NCBI GenBank assembly: GCA_963792855.1
Contig: CAWBXZ010000018.1
Location: 186,001 to 250,000 of the forward strand
Reading direction: 5' to 3'
DNA from: SG8-40 sp963792855
GTDB taxonomy: Bacteria > Pseudomonadota > Gammaproteobacteria > Burkholderiales > Eutrophovitaceae
Length of the DNA stretch: 64,000 bases
Shown here: in pieces, positions 17,918 through 27,308 of the stretch
How the letters are laid out: each line of letters begins with the position of its first letter
Position numbering within the stretch: position 1 is the stretch's first letter
Program-made: the position numbers and the translations under genes
The notes under the pieces: generated by a model
What the model saw: only the letters and a program-made list of their open reading frames with translations
Databases searched by the model: none
Told to the model about the DNA's origin: nothing

Positions 17918-20190
17918 CTATCGGAATATTCCCCGCTCGAGGATAGTGCCATGCCCGATCGGACGGCCCGCACCCAACCATACGCTCCATGTGTCCGCAG
18001 AGGTCCCGCCCACGCCCAGCGTGAACGGCCCGATCGGGGTCCGGCCGGTAAGGTAAAGTGACGCGCCGTAGGTCACCTCATCATCCTCCACATCCAGGCG
18101 GTTGTTGCTTTGGCTTGCGAGCAAACGCAATCCCGTATAGAGAGTTTGCCCGCGAACCGATACGAGTTGCTTGGTCTCCCAGAGATAGCTGCCGCTCGCA
18201 ATCCAGTATTGCTCGGCCCTTATCTCGCCGAGTTCATACCCCGGAAAGCTACCGGGCCCTCCGATGCTGAAGTAGTGGTCCGCGGGCAGATCCTTGTCCA
18301 CATTTGAGCCGCCTGCGAGTGTTACCCAAATGACATCGTCGCGTACCGGGACCGCCGCACCCAGACCCATTTCAAGCCTGTCCCAGTCACGATCCGCTCC
18401 CAGCGACTCATCACTTTGCACATACTGCAGCGCCAACGCCATGCCTCGCGTCGCATTGAACGGCGTGTCCCGGCTATCATAAGTTGCGGAGAGGGCAAGC
18501 CCTGCGTCGTCATAATTGTTTTCGGGTAGCAGTGGCGACCCGGTGTCAACTTCGATGTCGCGTCGCGAATACAGATAACCGAGTCGGATCTGCGCCGCAT
18601 TGGTTAAATTGACGCCGAAGTCGAGGCCCGCGGCCAGATCCTTGAATCGATAGGTGGCCACACGATCACCGTCAAAATACACGTCTTCTTCTGTCCGGTA
18701 CCAACCAGCCTTGGGCTCGACAAAGAACGTCTGGGAAATGCCGAGAGGTTGGTAAAAACTTGTCGAGACCTTCGCTTCGTAGCCAAGCTGAATTTGATTA
18801 CGCCATTCGGCCCCCAGCCTGTTGAGCCAGGTTCGCGCGTGCTCGGCACCCAGCACGAGGGCAAAGTCGCCTTCGCCGGAGGCATACAAGCCAACGTCGA
18901 ACTTGAGGTAATTGGGCCCCCAGCTCTTTTCCTTCGGCAGCCAGACGAGTGTCGGCTCGTCAGGGTCACCCTCCAGCCGGTACTCAACCGACTCGAACTC
19001 GTGAAGGGCGGATAACCGTTTTGCCTCGTCGCTGATCGCTTCGGTATCGACCGAATCGCCGCGTTCTATCTGTGATCGCTGCTCCAGATAGTCCGGGTTG
19101 ACGCGCTCCAGTCCGGAATAGCGAATGTCGGCGAGTCGCGCGTTGATCTCCTGTTTCTCCGTGACGCTATTGCGCCATGCGGCATATTGCGCCGCCGGGG
19201 TAGCCAATTTCGACAGGCGGTCCGTCGCAGATCGGGCGGCCGCTTCGCCAAGCGGGATGGTTTCGGGAATGCGCTCGAAATCCGACGTGCCAATATCCCC
19301 CATCGGAACGTCGATAAGAATATCCTGGGGTGTCAGGGTCCGCAGTTGAAGCTCCTCGTTGGCTATGATCATCACGTCCATACTGCGACCCAGAAGCTGA
19401 GTAGCGCTCTGCAATTTCGAAGGGTCGATCGCTGGCTCGACCAGATTGACGACGATCAGCACGTCCGCGCACATTTCGCGGGCTACATCGACCGGAATGT
19501 TGCGAACCAGTCCGCCGTCGGAAAGTATGTACTCATCGGTGACGACCGGCGCAAATGCGCCCGGAATTGCCATGCTCGCGCGCATGGCGGTGGCGAGATC
19601 GCCACTGCTGAGCACGACCATCTCGCCGGTGATCATGTTGGTCGCGATTGCGCGGAACGGGATTGGCAGGCGGTCGAAGTTTGGCTGCATTCGGGCCTTG
19701 GCGACATAGCTACGCAGCAAGTCCTCGATTGCAATCGTGTTGACCAGGCCACCTGGAACCTTCAGTGCTCCGTCCTGAATGCCCAGCTCCAGGTTGTTGC
19801 TGTAGGTTACGCCTGCGCGTTTCTGCTCGATCGGTTGCAGATCGCGTTTGCCCAGTCCACCCACGATGGATTTCCAGTCAATTCCAGTGACGAAAACCTC
19901 TAGCTCATCGGCAGGGATACCGGAGGCATAACCTGCTCCGACCAGCGCACCCATGCTGGTGCCGGCGATACAGTCGATCGGAACGTTGAGCTCCTCGAGA
20001 ACCTTGAGTACGCCGACATGAGCGCCGCCTTTCGCGCCGCCGCCGGCAAGTACGAGGCCGATGCGTGGTCGGGCGCTAGCGCTATTAGTCGAATCCTCTT
20101 CCTTTTCGGCGCTGAAGCCGTTGCTGTATACGAGCCCAGGAGCAGACTGACTACGAGACAGAAACCCTGTTTAAGGTATCGCCCTTGCAT
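17918..20190 (-). pseudogene. patatin-like phospholipase with BamA-type barrel (frameshift after signal peptide)
   Basis: Resembles PlpD/RssA-type two-domain proteins. The frame starting at ATG 20190 gives a good signal peptide (LKQGFCLVVSLLLGSYTATASA). The rest is in another frame, offset by one missing base somewhere between about 20050 and 20115. That frame gives ARPRIGLVLAGGGAKGGAHV (oxyanion loop), IAGTSMGALVG (catalytic Ser), LSDGGLVRN (catalytic Asp), a POTRA-like linker and a C-terminal 16-strand-type barrel. No usable start exists in the second frame before the catalytic serine except CTG. With the base restored the protein is about 757 aa, full length. Catalytic residues are intact, so a sequencing error is at least as likely as decay. 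It diverges from the TfdA-like gene. Confidence 0.8.
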
Positions 20191-20499
20191 GCCGCTCTTC
20201 CTCTTAATGTCTACGCATGTCGATTCAGGCATGCTAGCAGAAAGAACATTGTGTGCGACGTGACAGGCGTGGTGGCTGATCCGCTTGCCTCTTCACGGAA
20301 ATCAAGATCCGGATCGATTGCCCGGTTTATCCAACAGTTCCTGCGCCGCCACTGAATGCCAGCACGACCATCATCCGCAAGCACGCCGCCATGGCGCATT
20401 CCGACCGCATCCTTGCGGGATATCTTCCATCAGATAACCGTGCGATTGACTGCGCGTTGGCGGCGGGATAGTGTTGTCGCCGACAAACCGGGAGGGCAA
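20191..20499. other. divergent intergenic region, 309 bp
   Basis: It lies between the divergent patatin-like and TfdA-like genes, so promoters for both are expected. No gene or clear repeat is seen. A second in-frame ATG for the patatin signal peptide is at 20232. Confidence 0.4.
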
Positions 20500-21363
20500 A
20501 TGAGCCAACTCCATTTCGAACCCCTGCATGAACTGTTCGGTGCCCGGGTTACGGGCATTGACCTGACGGAACCGCTGTCTGACGCGGATGTCGCGGCGAT
20601 CAGCGATGCTCTCGATTCGTATTCCTTGTTATGTTTCCCCGGCCAGCAGATGACCGACGAGGCGCAACTGGCCTTGACGCTGCGTTTTGGTGAGCCCGAG
20701 CCCAATCACGTGACGTTCGGCACGACCGGCGAGATCGATTACTTTGCGACGCTCGGAAATGTCATCGATGCGAACAACAAGAAGGGCAACGCCGACCCGC
20801 ATACCCGTTATCAGTCCGGCAACAATCTGTGGCATTCCGACTCGTCGTTCCGGCTGGTGCCGACAAAATTCTCCATTAACCATTCCTACGAAGCGCCCGA
20901 CGAGGGCGGCATTACCGAATTCGCCAGCCAGCGCATCGCCTATGAGAGACTGCCCGCGGAAGTGCAGAAGCAGATCGATCCATTGCACGTGTTACACGAC
21001 TACGTGTTTTCGCGCAGCCAGGTTGCCCCGGTTCATCCAAATCACGCCGCGTCGCTGCCACCGATCGAGCACAAGCTGGTCCGGATGAACCCGGCGAACG
21101 GAAAGAAGAACTACTACGTCGGATCGCACGCGCGCTCGATCGTCGGGCTTTCCGGGATCGAAAGCCGTGAGCTGATCGATTATTTGCTCCAGCAAGCCAC
21201 CAAACCGGAACTGGTCTACGGACATCAGTGGCAGGTTGGAGATACCGTGATGTGGGACAACCGCTGCCTGCTGCACAGGGGGCTGGGTTACGACGCGGAT
21301 CGCTGGCGCAGGCTGATGCGGCAAACGCGGGTGAGCGGAGTGGGGCCGACGTTGGTCGAGTAA
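20500..21363 (+). CDS. TauD/TfdA-family alpha-ketoglutarate-dependent dioxygenase
   Basis: A 287-aa protein beginning at ATG 20500 behind GGGAGGG. The Fe(II) ligands are readable: LWHSDSSF gives His-x-Asp near residue 110, and CLLHRGLGYDADRWRRLMRQ supplies the distal His and the 2-oxoglutarate-binding Arg. Overall form (GARVTGIDLTEPLSDADVA) matches TfdA/2,4-D dioxygenase-like members rather than taurine dioxygenase. Such enzymes hydroxylate next to a carboxylate or sulfonate, often releasing a side group. It is a single gene, so the substrate is unknown. Confidence 0.88.
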   Translation: MSQLHFEPLHELFGARVTGIDLTEPLSDADVAAISDALDSYSLLCFPGQQMTDEAQLALTLRFGEPEPNHVTFGTTGEIDYFATLGNVIDANNKKGNADPHTRYQSGNNLWHSDSSFRLVPTKFSINHSYEAPDEGGITEFASQRIAYERLPAEVQKQIDPLHVLHDYVFSRSQVAPVHPNHAASLPPIEHKLVRMNPANGKKNYYVGSHARSIVGLSGIESRELIDYLLQQATKPELVYGHQWQVGDTVMWDNRCLLHRGLGYDADRWRRLMRQTRVSGVGPTLVE

Positions 21364-21494
21364 ATCATGCACTTGCACACGCATGTCCAGGCGCCGGGTG
21401 TCCGCTGGCTCTGTTCGGCTTTACTGCGCCAGGCGCAACCCTCGTAGCCTGCCTTGCTGTGCGGCGCTTGTCGCGTCAGCCTGGAAAGCCCCGC

Positions 21495-22820
21495 TTATGT
21501 TTTTTTCACTCTGACTGAAAAGTCTTCGTTCAGTACGCGGACTTCCCGCTGCGGGAATGGAATTTCGAAGCCGTGCTCGCGCATGGTCTCAAAAATCTTC
21601 AATAGCAGGTCGCCGCCGACCCGGTTCTTGCCGTCGTCGATGCCCTCCATCCAGAATTCGACGAACATGTTGACACCGGAATCGCCAAAACTGTCGATTT
21701 CGCAATCGGGACGTTCCTCGAAGGGTATGTCGTCGCCGCTGATAACCTGCGGGTGCTCGGCGACGGCTTTTTTTATAACGTCTATCAGCTTGCGGATGTC
21801 GGTATTGTAGGCAACTGAAAAATCGACCCGGTAACGCTGTTTCGGGTCCTTGTGGGTCCAGTTCGTAAACGACGCGACAATGAATTTCTCGTTGGGGACG
21901 ACAATGTCTTTGCCGTCGAAGGTTTCGAGCGTCGTTGAGCGCATGTTCAACTGGCGCACGACCCCGGTTCGGCCGTCTTCGAGTTCGACGTAATCACCGA
22001 GGGAAACCGAGCGATCGAGCAGAATGATGACCCCGGAAATAAAATTGGATGCGATCGCCTGCAGGCCGAATCCGATGCCGACACCGAGCGCGCCACCGAA
22101 TACCGCGAGTGCGGTCAGGTTGATGCCCATGATCTGCAGAAGCAATATCGAAACGAGTACAAATATTGCGACCTCCAACAGTTTGGCGGCGACTTCCCGG
22201 GTGCGCAGATCGAGATTTTCCTGTTTGGAAATCAACTCGCGACCGGTCTTGCTGCTGACGCGCCCGATCCAGAACAACAGGGAGCCGAAGATGGCAACGC
22301 GCGTAACGCCGTACGCGGATACTTGTATATTGCCGAGGCTGACCGACATGGATTCCAGTATTTCGATCAATCCGGACAGCACCCCGATCAGGTGCAGGAA
22401 CAGCAGTGGCATTCCCAGCCATTTGATCACCCGGGCTACCGGTTGATGTCCGGCAAAGTCATTGACGACAGAATTGAACAGCAGCAGGATCGCGATGGTC
22501 AGCGCGGTCTGGACCAGCCATCCCTCGTTCAGGGTGATCTCGGTGATCTCTACCGACACTCGCAGCATCAGGATCGCAAGCAAAGGGAAAATAACGTTGC
22601 CGAGTTTGATGAAAAACTTGCGGAAAAAATGCACGTCTTCCGTATCAGGCCGGGCTCTCAGCAACGGCACGTATGCCCTGATCCGGTTCGCCAGGATGTA
22701 GGCGATCGCGTAGATGACGAGTACAAGACCAACCTGCTCGTAGGTTTCCGGTTGCGACAGTGCGACGGTGGCTTTTTCGTTGAATTCCTCGATGATTCGA
22801 TTGATTTTATCCATGGCCAT
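21495..22820 (-). CDS. MscS-family mechanosensitive ion channel
   Basis: A 441-aa inner-membrane protein. About five to six hydrophobic helices occupy residues 25-260. The pore-lining TM3 and beta domain follow: FGGALGVGIGFGLQAIASNF, then VIILLDRSVSLGDYVELEDG and DIVVPNEKFI. The cytoplasmic alpha/beta vestibule continues to a C-terminus rich in charged residues. It is larger than E. coli MscS (286 aa), as in medium-sized YbdG/YnaI-like relatives. It releases ions under osmotic downshock. It diverges from the Nudix-MBL gene. Confidence 0.92.
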   Translation of the reverse strand: MAMDKINRIIEEFNEKATVALSQPETYEQVGLVLVIYAIAYILANRIRAYVPLLRARPDTEDVHFFRKFFIKLGNVIFPLLAILMLRVSVEITEITLNEGWLVQTALTIAILLLFNSVVNDFAGHQPVARVIKWLGMPLLFLHLIGVLSGLIEILESMSVSLGNIQVSAYGVTRVAIFGSLLFWIGRVSSKTGRELISKQENLDLRTREVAAKLLEVAIFVLVSILLLQIMGINLTALAVFGGALGVGIGFGLQAIASNFISGVIILLDRSVSLGDYVELEDGRTGVVRQLNMRSTTLETFDGKDIVVPNEKFIVASFTNWTHKDPKQRYRVDFSVAYNTDIRKLIDVIKKAVAEHPQVISGDDIPFEERPDCEIDSFGDSGVNMFVEFWMEGIDDGKNRVGGDLLLKIFETMREHGFEIPFPQREVRVLNEDFSVRVKKT

Positions 22821-23290
22821 GCTCAGGCACCTTTCGTCGAGTCATTTGTAGCCGGTTTTCATCTGTGCGCGGCATCGACGTTCACATTCTATCGATAGCA
22901 TGTCAGTTATAACCGCGTCGAGTGTGCTTCGCCAGCCTTTCAGGATTTTTGTGCGGTTTTCGTGTTCGGGCTGCGTCGGGTGGCGGTCGAATTGTCCAAA
23001 TATGAGAGACCATTTACCGAAGAGGGCGTTTGACCCACACCTGTTTCGACCAGCTCACTGCAGTCATTTTCGACGCGGACCGGGTTGCGATAACCCGTTG
23101 AAGTTTTCCGTATGATGTCGTGTTCGCAACACCGGAAAGCGCCCTGTTTTGCTGGCGCGACGGGCCAGAGACAGACTCGTTGTTTGTGGCGATTGCTTGT
23201 CCGAAAAACTGTCGTATTCAAACCCATATAATGGAGTTTCCCTTGACGCTTCATCCATTTTCCAGATGAGTTTCTTCTCCAGCGGCATTG
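22821..23290. other. divergent intergenic region, 470 bp
   Basis: It separates the divergent MscS and Nudix-MBL genes. It holds a perfect TATAAT hexamer (23227-23232) oriented towards the Nudix-MBL gene. No gene is supported. Confidence 0.45.
23227..23232 (+). promoter_or_regulatory. candidate -10 box for the Nudix-MBL gene
   Basis: A perfect TATAAT lies about 58 bases before the ATG at 23291. No good -35 sits at 16-18 bp spacing (TTGTCC is too far, 24 bp), so confidence is limited. Confidence 0.4.
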
Positions 23291-24958
23291 ATGAATAGTC
23301 CACACGTCACCCCGCGGCCAGCTGCTACCTTGATCCTTGTTCGTGACGCGTCGCATGGCCTCGAAGTGTTGCTTGCGAAGCGCACCCACCTTGCCAACTT
23401 TGCCGGTGGTGCCTATGTGTTCCCGGGCGGCGCAGTGGACAACACCGATTCCGCGCCTGAACTGGCGGCACTTGCCGCGGGGATCGATGACGCGGAAGCC
23501 AGCAAGCGTCTGGGTATCGAGCAGGGCGGACTCGGTTACTGGATCGCCGCCATTCGCGAGTGCTTCGAAGAAGCCGGCCTGTTGTTCGCGCATTCGCATG
23601 AAGATGAATTGATCGGTATCGACGCAGACGCGGCACGGCGTTTTGCTTCGGTGCGGCGAGCGCTGGCGGCGGGCGAGGCGAACCTGCTGCAGCTGTTGCA
23701 GTCGCATAACCTGCGGCTTGCGACTGACCGCTTGCATTACTTCAGTCACTGGATCACGCAGGCGGGACGCCCGCGCCGCTATGACACGCGCTTTTTTCTT
23801 GCCGAGGCACCGGACAGGCAAACACCGTCGCACGATGGCGAGGAACTGGTGAACCATCTGTGGATCCGGCCGGGTGAAGCGCTCGAGCGCGGCAGCCGCG
23901 GCGAACTCAATCTGATGTTTCCGACGTTGAAAACGCTCGAAAGCCTGTCGAAACTGGACGATGTGGCGACAGCGATCGATTATGCGCGAGCGCTTCGCGT
24001 CAGGCCGCCGATGAGCCCGCGTGCCGGTAGCGGGCGTGACGGCAAGAGACTGCTGGTGCCTGGCGATTACGCTTATGCCGAGTTGGGCAAACTCGATCCG
24101 GAACACAAGGGCACGGCTTCTTACGAGATTCTTCCCGGTGTGCCAGTGACTTTGTCGGAGCGGGTGACAAGGCTGACGGCACCGAATCCGAGCGTGATGA
24201 CCGGTCCCGGCACCAACACCTATCTGGTTGGCGACGCGGCAAACGGCATTGCTGTCATTGATCCCGGCCCTCTGGATGCCGAACATGTAGACACCATTAT
24301 CGGGGAAGCGCCAGGCCCGATTCGGTGGATTCTGTGCACGCACACCCATGTGGACCACTCGCCGGGTGCCGCGTTGCTGAAAGCGCGGACAGGCGCGAAG
24401 CTGTATGGGATGCTGGCGGCGCATGCGGAACGGCAGGACCAGACATTCGTGCCGGATCACGAAGTCACTGACGGCGAGGTGCTGGAACTGGCGGGCGCAA
24501 CACTGCGCGTGCTGCACACGCCGGGGCATGCATCGAACCAGCTCTGCTTTTTCCTGGAGGAAGAGCATTTGCTGTTCACCGGCGATCACATCATGCAGGG
24601 CTCGACCGTCGTAATCAATCCGCCCGACGGAAACATGTCGGACTATTTCGCCTCGCTCGAACGGCTGTACGAAGAAGACATCGAGTGGCTGGCACCGGGC
24701 CATGGCTTCCTGATGGAAAAGCCGTACGAAGTCGTCGAACGGCTCATCGTCCACCGGCGCAACCGTGAGAACAAGGTCGTGAACGCGCTGCGCAATGCCG
24801 GCCAGGGCAGCGTCGAAACACTGGTTCCCGTCGTGTATGACGACATTCCGGAGCGCATGCATCGCCTGGCCATGCGTTCGCTACTGGCGCATTTGCACAA
24901 GCTCGAAGCCGATGGACGGGCGCAGCAGGACCGTGATCTCTGGACGCTGCTTGGGTAG
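23291..24958 (+). CDS. Nudix hydrolase fused to metallo-beta-lactamase-fold hydrolase
   Basis: A 555-aa two-domain protein (ATG 23291; a TTG three bases earlier is also in frame). Residues about 8-210 are a Nudix domain with a long insertion inside the Nudix box, as in NUDT19-like enzymes: GGAYVFPGGAVD, then AAIRECFEEAGLLFA. Residues about 280-470 are an LACTB2-like MBL domain: CTHTHVDHSPGAALL, LHTPGHASNQLCFF, LFTGDHIMQG. A C-terminal winged-helix-like tail (about 480-555) is also LACTB2-like. CoA or nucleotide diphosphate hydrolysis is plausible for the first half and thioester or RNA hydrolysis for the second. The fusion is seen; the joint function is unknown. I recall similar fusions in Betaproteobacteria. 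Confidence 0.88.
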   Translation: MNSPHVTPRPAATLILVRDASHGLEVLLAKRTHLANFAGGAYVFPGGAVDNTDSAPELAALAAGIDDAEASKRLGIEQGGLGYWIAAIRECFEEAGLLFAHSHEDELIGIDADAARRFASVRRALAAGEANLLQLLQSHNLRLATDRLHYFSHWITQAGRPRRYDTRFFLAEAPDRQTPSHDGEELVNHLWIRPGEALERGSRGELNLMFPTLKTLESLSKLDDVATAIDYARALRVRPPMSPRAGSGRDGKRLLVPGDYAYAELGKLDPEHKGTASYEILPGVPVTLSERVTRLTAPNPSVMTGPGTNTYLVGDAANGIAVIDPGPLDAEHVDTIIGEAPGPIRWILCTHTHVDHSPGAALLKARTGAKLYGMLAAHAERQDQTFVPDHEVTDGEVLELAGATLRVLHTPGHASNQLCFFLEEEHLLFTGDHIMQGSTVVINPPDGNMSDYFASLERLYEEDIEWLAPGHGFLMEKPYEVVERLIVHRRNRENKVVNALRNAGQGSVETLVPVVYDDIPERMHRLAMRSLLAHLHKLEADGRAQQDRDLWTLLG

Positions 24959-25196
24959 AAACGAGCTTTGCAGTCTGACGCGGGCGTTGCGTTGCGAGGC
25001 TGGGCAAAGCAGTCATTACCGGCGCAATCTTCCAACCGGGAGGCGCACGCCGCGGATAATGTCACGCGGGATGACGCCGCACCTGTTTCTCACAGGACCA
25101 GCCAATGGCCGGCGGCGAGCGTCAAAAAAATGGCTTGCGTTCCTGGACGCGCTCCGGCAATTTTGATGCGCTGGATGTTTCCTGGTGGTTAGGGCA

Positions 25197-25955
25197 ATGA
25201 ACAAACAAGACAAGGTAGCAATAGTCACCGGCGGTGCCGGCGGAATCGGGGAAAGTGTTGCAAGAACGCTGGCGCAGCGTGGCGTGCAAGTGGTTATCGC
25301 CGATCTGCGACCGGAAGCGGCCGAAGAAGCGGCCACGCGCTTGCAGTCGGAGGGGCTGACGGCCCGGTCGGCCGCTGTCGACATCTCCAACGAGGCAAGT
25401 GTTGCCGCCATGGTCGGGACTGTGCTCGGGTGGTGGGGACGCATTGACATCCTGATCAACAACGCGGGCGTGGAAAGCTCGCGGCCTTTTCTCGAAATCG
25501 GCCTCGAGGAATACGAGCGCGTCATGCGTATCAATACCACCGGTGCGTGGATTTGCTGTCAGGCGGTGATTCCGGTCATGCTGCGCCAGAAGGGCGGCAG
25601 TATCGTCAACGTCAGTTCCGTGGCAGGGCAGCGCGGCGGTGGTTTGCTAGGCACGGCGGCGTACTCCACGTCCAAGGGCGCGGTGATTGCGCTGACAAAG
25701 GCGCTTGCCCGCGAATTCGGCAAGTCGGGAATCCGCGTCAACGCGGTCGCACCCAGCATGACGATGACGGATTTCGTACAGCGCCAGCTCAAACGGCTTG
25801 AGCCCGGTACGCAGGACCGGGTGATTGCGATGACGCCGCTGGGCCGCACCGGACAACCGCAGGAGATTGCGTCGGTGATCGCTTTTCTGGCGTCAGACGA
25901 TGCGTCGTTCGTGACCGGCCACACCTACAACGTGGACGGCGGAACGGCGATGTAA
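25197..25955 (+). CDS. SDR-family oxidoreductase (FabG-like)
   Basis: A 252-aa classical SDR from ATG 25197 (MNKQDKVAIVTGGAGGIGES). It has the NNAG motif near residue 86, the catalytic AAYSTSKGAV (Tyr-x-x-x-Lys), and the terminal FVTGHTYNVDGGTAM. It converges with the SDR that ends the acid-sugar operon, with only 39 bp between stops. The pair are not close copies. Substrate unknown. Confidence 0.83.
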   Translation: MNKQDKVAIVTGGAGGIGESVARTLAQRGVQVVIADLRPEAAEEAATRLQSEGLTARSAAVDISNEASVAAMVGTVLGWWGRIDILINNAGVESSRPFLEIGLEEYERVMRINTTGAWICCQAVIPVMLRQKGGSIVNVSSVAGQRGGGLLGTAAYSTSKGAVIALTKALAREFGKSGIRVNAVAPSMTMTDFVQRQLKRLEPGTQDRVIAMTPLGRTGQPQEIASVIAFLASDDASFVTGHTYNVDGGTAM

Positions 25956-25994
25956 CGCCCTCTCCTCCGCGCCAGAGTGCCAGGCCGCGCCCTG

Positions 25995-26798
25995 CTACTT
26001 GTTGCTTGCGTCTTTCGTTCCCGAAGGCAACGGATACATCAAACCGGCGGCCTGGAATCCGCCGTCAACGTTCAGTGAATGACCGTTGACGTAGTCACTG
26101 TCAGCAGACGCCAGAAACACCGCAGCATTGGCGATCTCTTCCGGAATGCCATAACGGCGCTGTGGCACCAGAAATTCGTACGCTTCCACGGTTGCCCGGT
26201 CGTGCATGGCGCGGCCGACGTCAGTCATGATCGGACCGGGAACGATGTCGTTGACATTGATGCCTTGTTCGGCGAGTTCCACCGCCATCACCTTGGTCAG
26301 TAACTCCAGGCCTGCTTTCGCGGCGCCATAGGGTGCGCGGCCGATGCCGCCGCGCTGCCCGGACAGCGAGCAGATATTGATGATCTTGCCGTAGCCTTGC
26401 TTGACCATTTGCTTTCCGGCGGCCTGCGAACAGAGAAACGCACCCGTCAGGTTCACGCGGATCACCCGCTCCCATTCCTCGAGCGAACACTCCAGCGCGC
26501 GCTTGTTGGCGCCGATACCGGCGTTGTTGACCAGGATGTCGACTCGCCCGAACTCGCGCATGCAGAAGTCGACGAGTTCCTGGCCACCGGTTGGTTCGGC
26601 GACGTCGATCCGGATCGACCTGACGTCGCGTCCGCCTTCGGCAAGCTCGCCGGCGGTCCTGGCAGCCAGCTCACCGTTGATGTCGCCAATGACCAGCCGT
26701 GCGCCTTGTTCGACGAAAGCAGTAGCGATCGCCTTGCCGATTCCCTGTGCCGCGCCGGTGACAATCGCCACCCGGTCCCTGAGTCGCTCGGCGCTCAT
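25995..26798 (-). CDS. SDR-family oxidoreductase, last gene of the acid-sugar operon
   Basis: A 267-aa classical SDR with VTGAAQGIGKAIATAF near residue 16, NNAGIG near 93 and the active-site APYGAAKAGL. The C-terminus (SGTKDASNK) is unusually long after the usual NVDGG motif. Its start overlaps the stop of the secreted cupin (ATGA, 26795-26798), so it is coupled to the operon running from 33094. A dehydrogenase here would suit oxidation of a polyol, aldose or lactol feeding the apionate/isoapionate-type route, but this is inference. Confidence 0.8.
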   Translation of the reverse strand: MSAERLRDRVAIVTGAAQGIGKAIATAFVEQGARLVIGDINGELAARTAGELAEGGRDVRSIRIDVAEPTGGQELVDFCMREFGRVDILVNNAGIGANKRALECSLEEWERVIRVNLTGAFLCSQAAGKQMVKQGYGKIINICSLSGQRGGIGRAPYGAAKAGLELLTKVMAVELAEQGINVNDIVPGPIMTDVGRAMHDRATVEAYEFLVPQRRYGIPEEIANAAVFLASADSDYVNGHSLNVDGGFQAAGLMYPLPSGTKDASNK

Positions 26799-27268
26799 TT
26801 GTTGCTGGCCCCAATGGGCACGACGTGGGTGCCGCTTGGGCCGACGCCCATGATCTGCACCACGGCCTCTTCATCCCTGGCACCGTCATAATGGACCTCG
26901 CCCGGTGTGTGCACGGCAAAGCTGCCTGCGCCGAGCGGAACGGTGCGATCGGGATCAAAACTGTCGCCGGTACCACCCCACCAGGTGCCGCTGATGACCG
27001 TTACATAGCGCGCCTCCGGATGCCAGTGTGGCCGGCTCATGGTATGCGGTGCGAATTTGGCGCGGATGACGTACACGCCTTCCTTCTTCGGATCGCCATA
27101 GAGCACGACAAACTTCACGCCCGGAAGACCGGGGTAGTCCTGCCATTGCATCTGGTCAGCGTGCACGATTGTCATGGCACTGGTATCGATTTGCGGCTCC
27201 GAGTTGGCCGCGTTCCACGAGCCCATCAATGCCAGTACGGCTCCCCCTAATGACAACCATTTCTTCAT
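26795..27268 (-). CDS. secreted cupin-domain protein
   Basis: A 157-aa protein with a signal peptide (KKWLSLGGAVLALMGSWNAANS) and a single cupin: MSRPHWHPEARYVTVISGTW carries the HxH and Glu ligands, and AVHTPGEVHYDGA the distal His. The mature protein should be periplasmic, which is odd inside an operon of cytoplasmic sugar-acid enzymes. Similar exported cupins are usually annotated as ChrR-like or DUF4437-type. It might bind or isomerise an incoming sugar acid. It sits 40 bp after the dehydratase and overlaps the SDR. Confidence 0.8.
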   Translation of the reverse strand: MKKWLSLGGAVLALMGSWNAANSEPQIDTSAMTIVHADQMQWQDYPGLPGVKFVVLYGDPKKEGVYVIRAKFAPHTMSRPHWHPEARYVTVISGTWWGGTGDSFDPDRTVPLGAGSFAVHTPGEVHYDGARDEEAVVQIMGVGPSGTHVVPIGASNK

Positions 27269-27308
27269 TTCACTGGCTCCTGTTCGTTTGCAGTGGTGTC
27301 TGTTTCCA

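Noticed and set aside
19954..20190. Programmed frameshift as explanation for the patatin gene
   Set aside because: No slippery heptamer or downstream stem was obvious; an indel or error is simpler.
22940..24862. A 640-codon open frame on the minus strand
   Set aside because: It lies antisense to the Nudix-MBL gene, whose domains are clear; the minus frame has no domain and is a GC-rich shadow.
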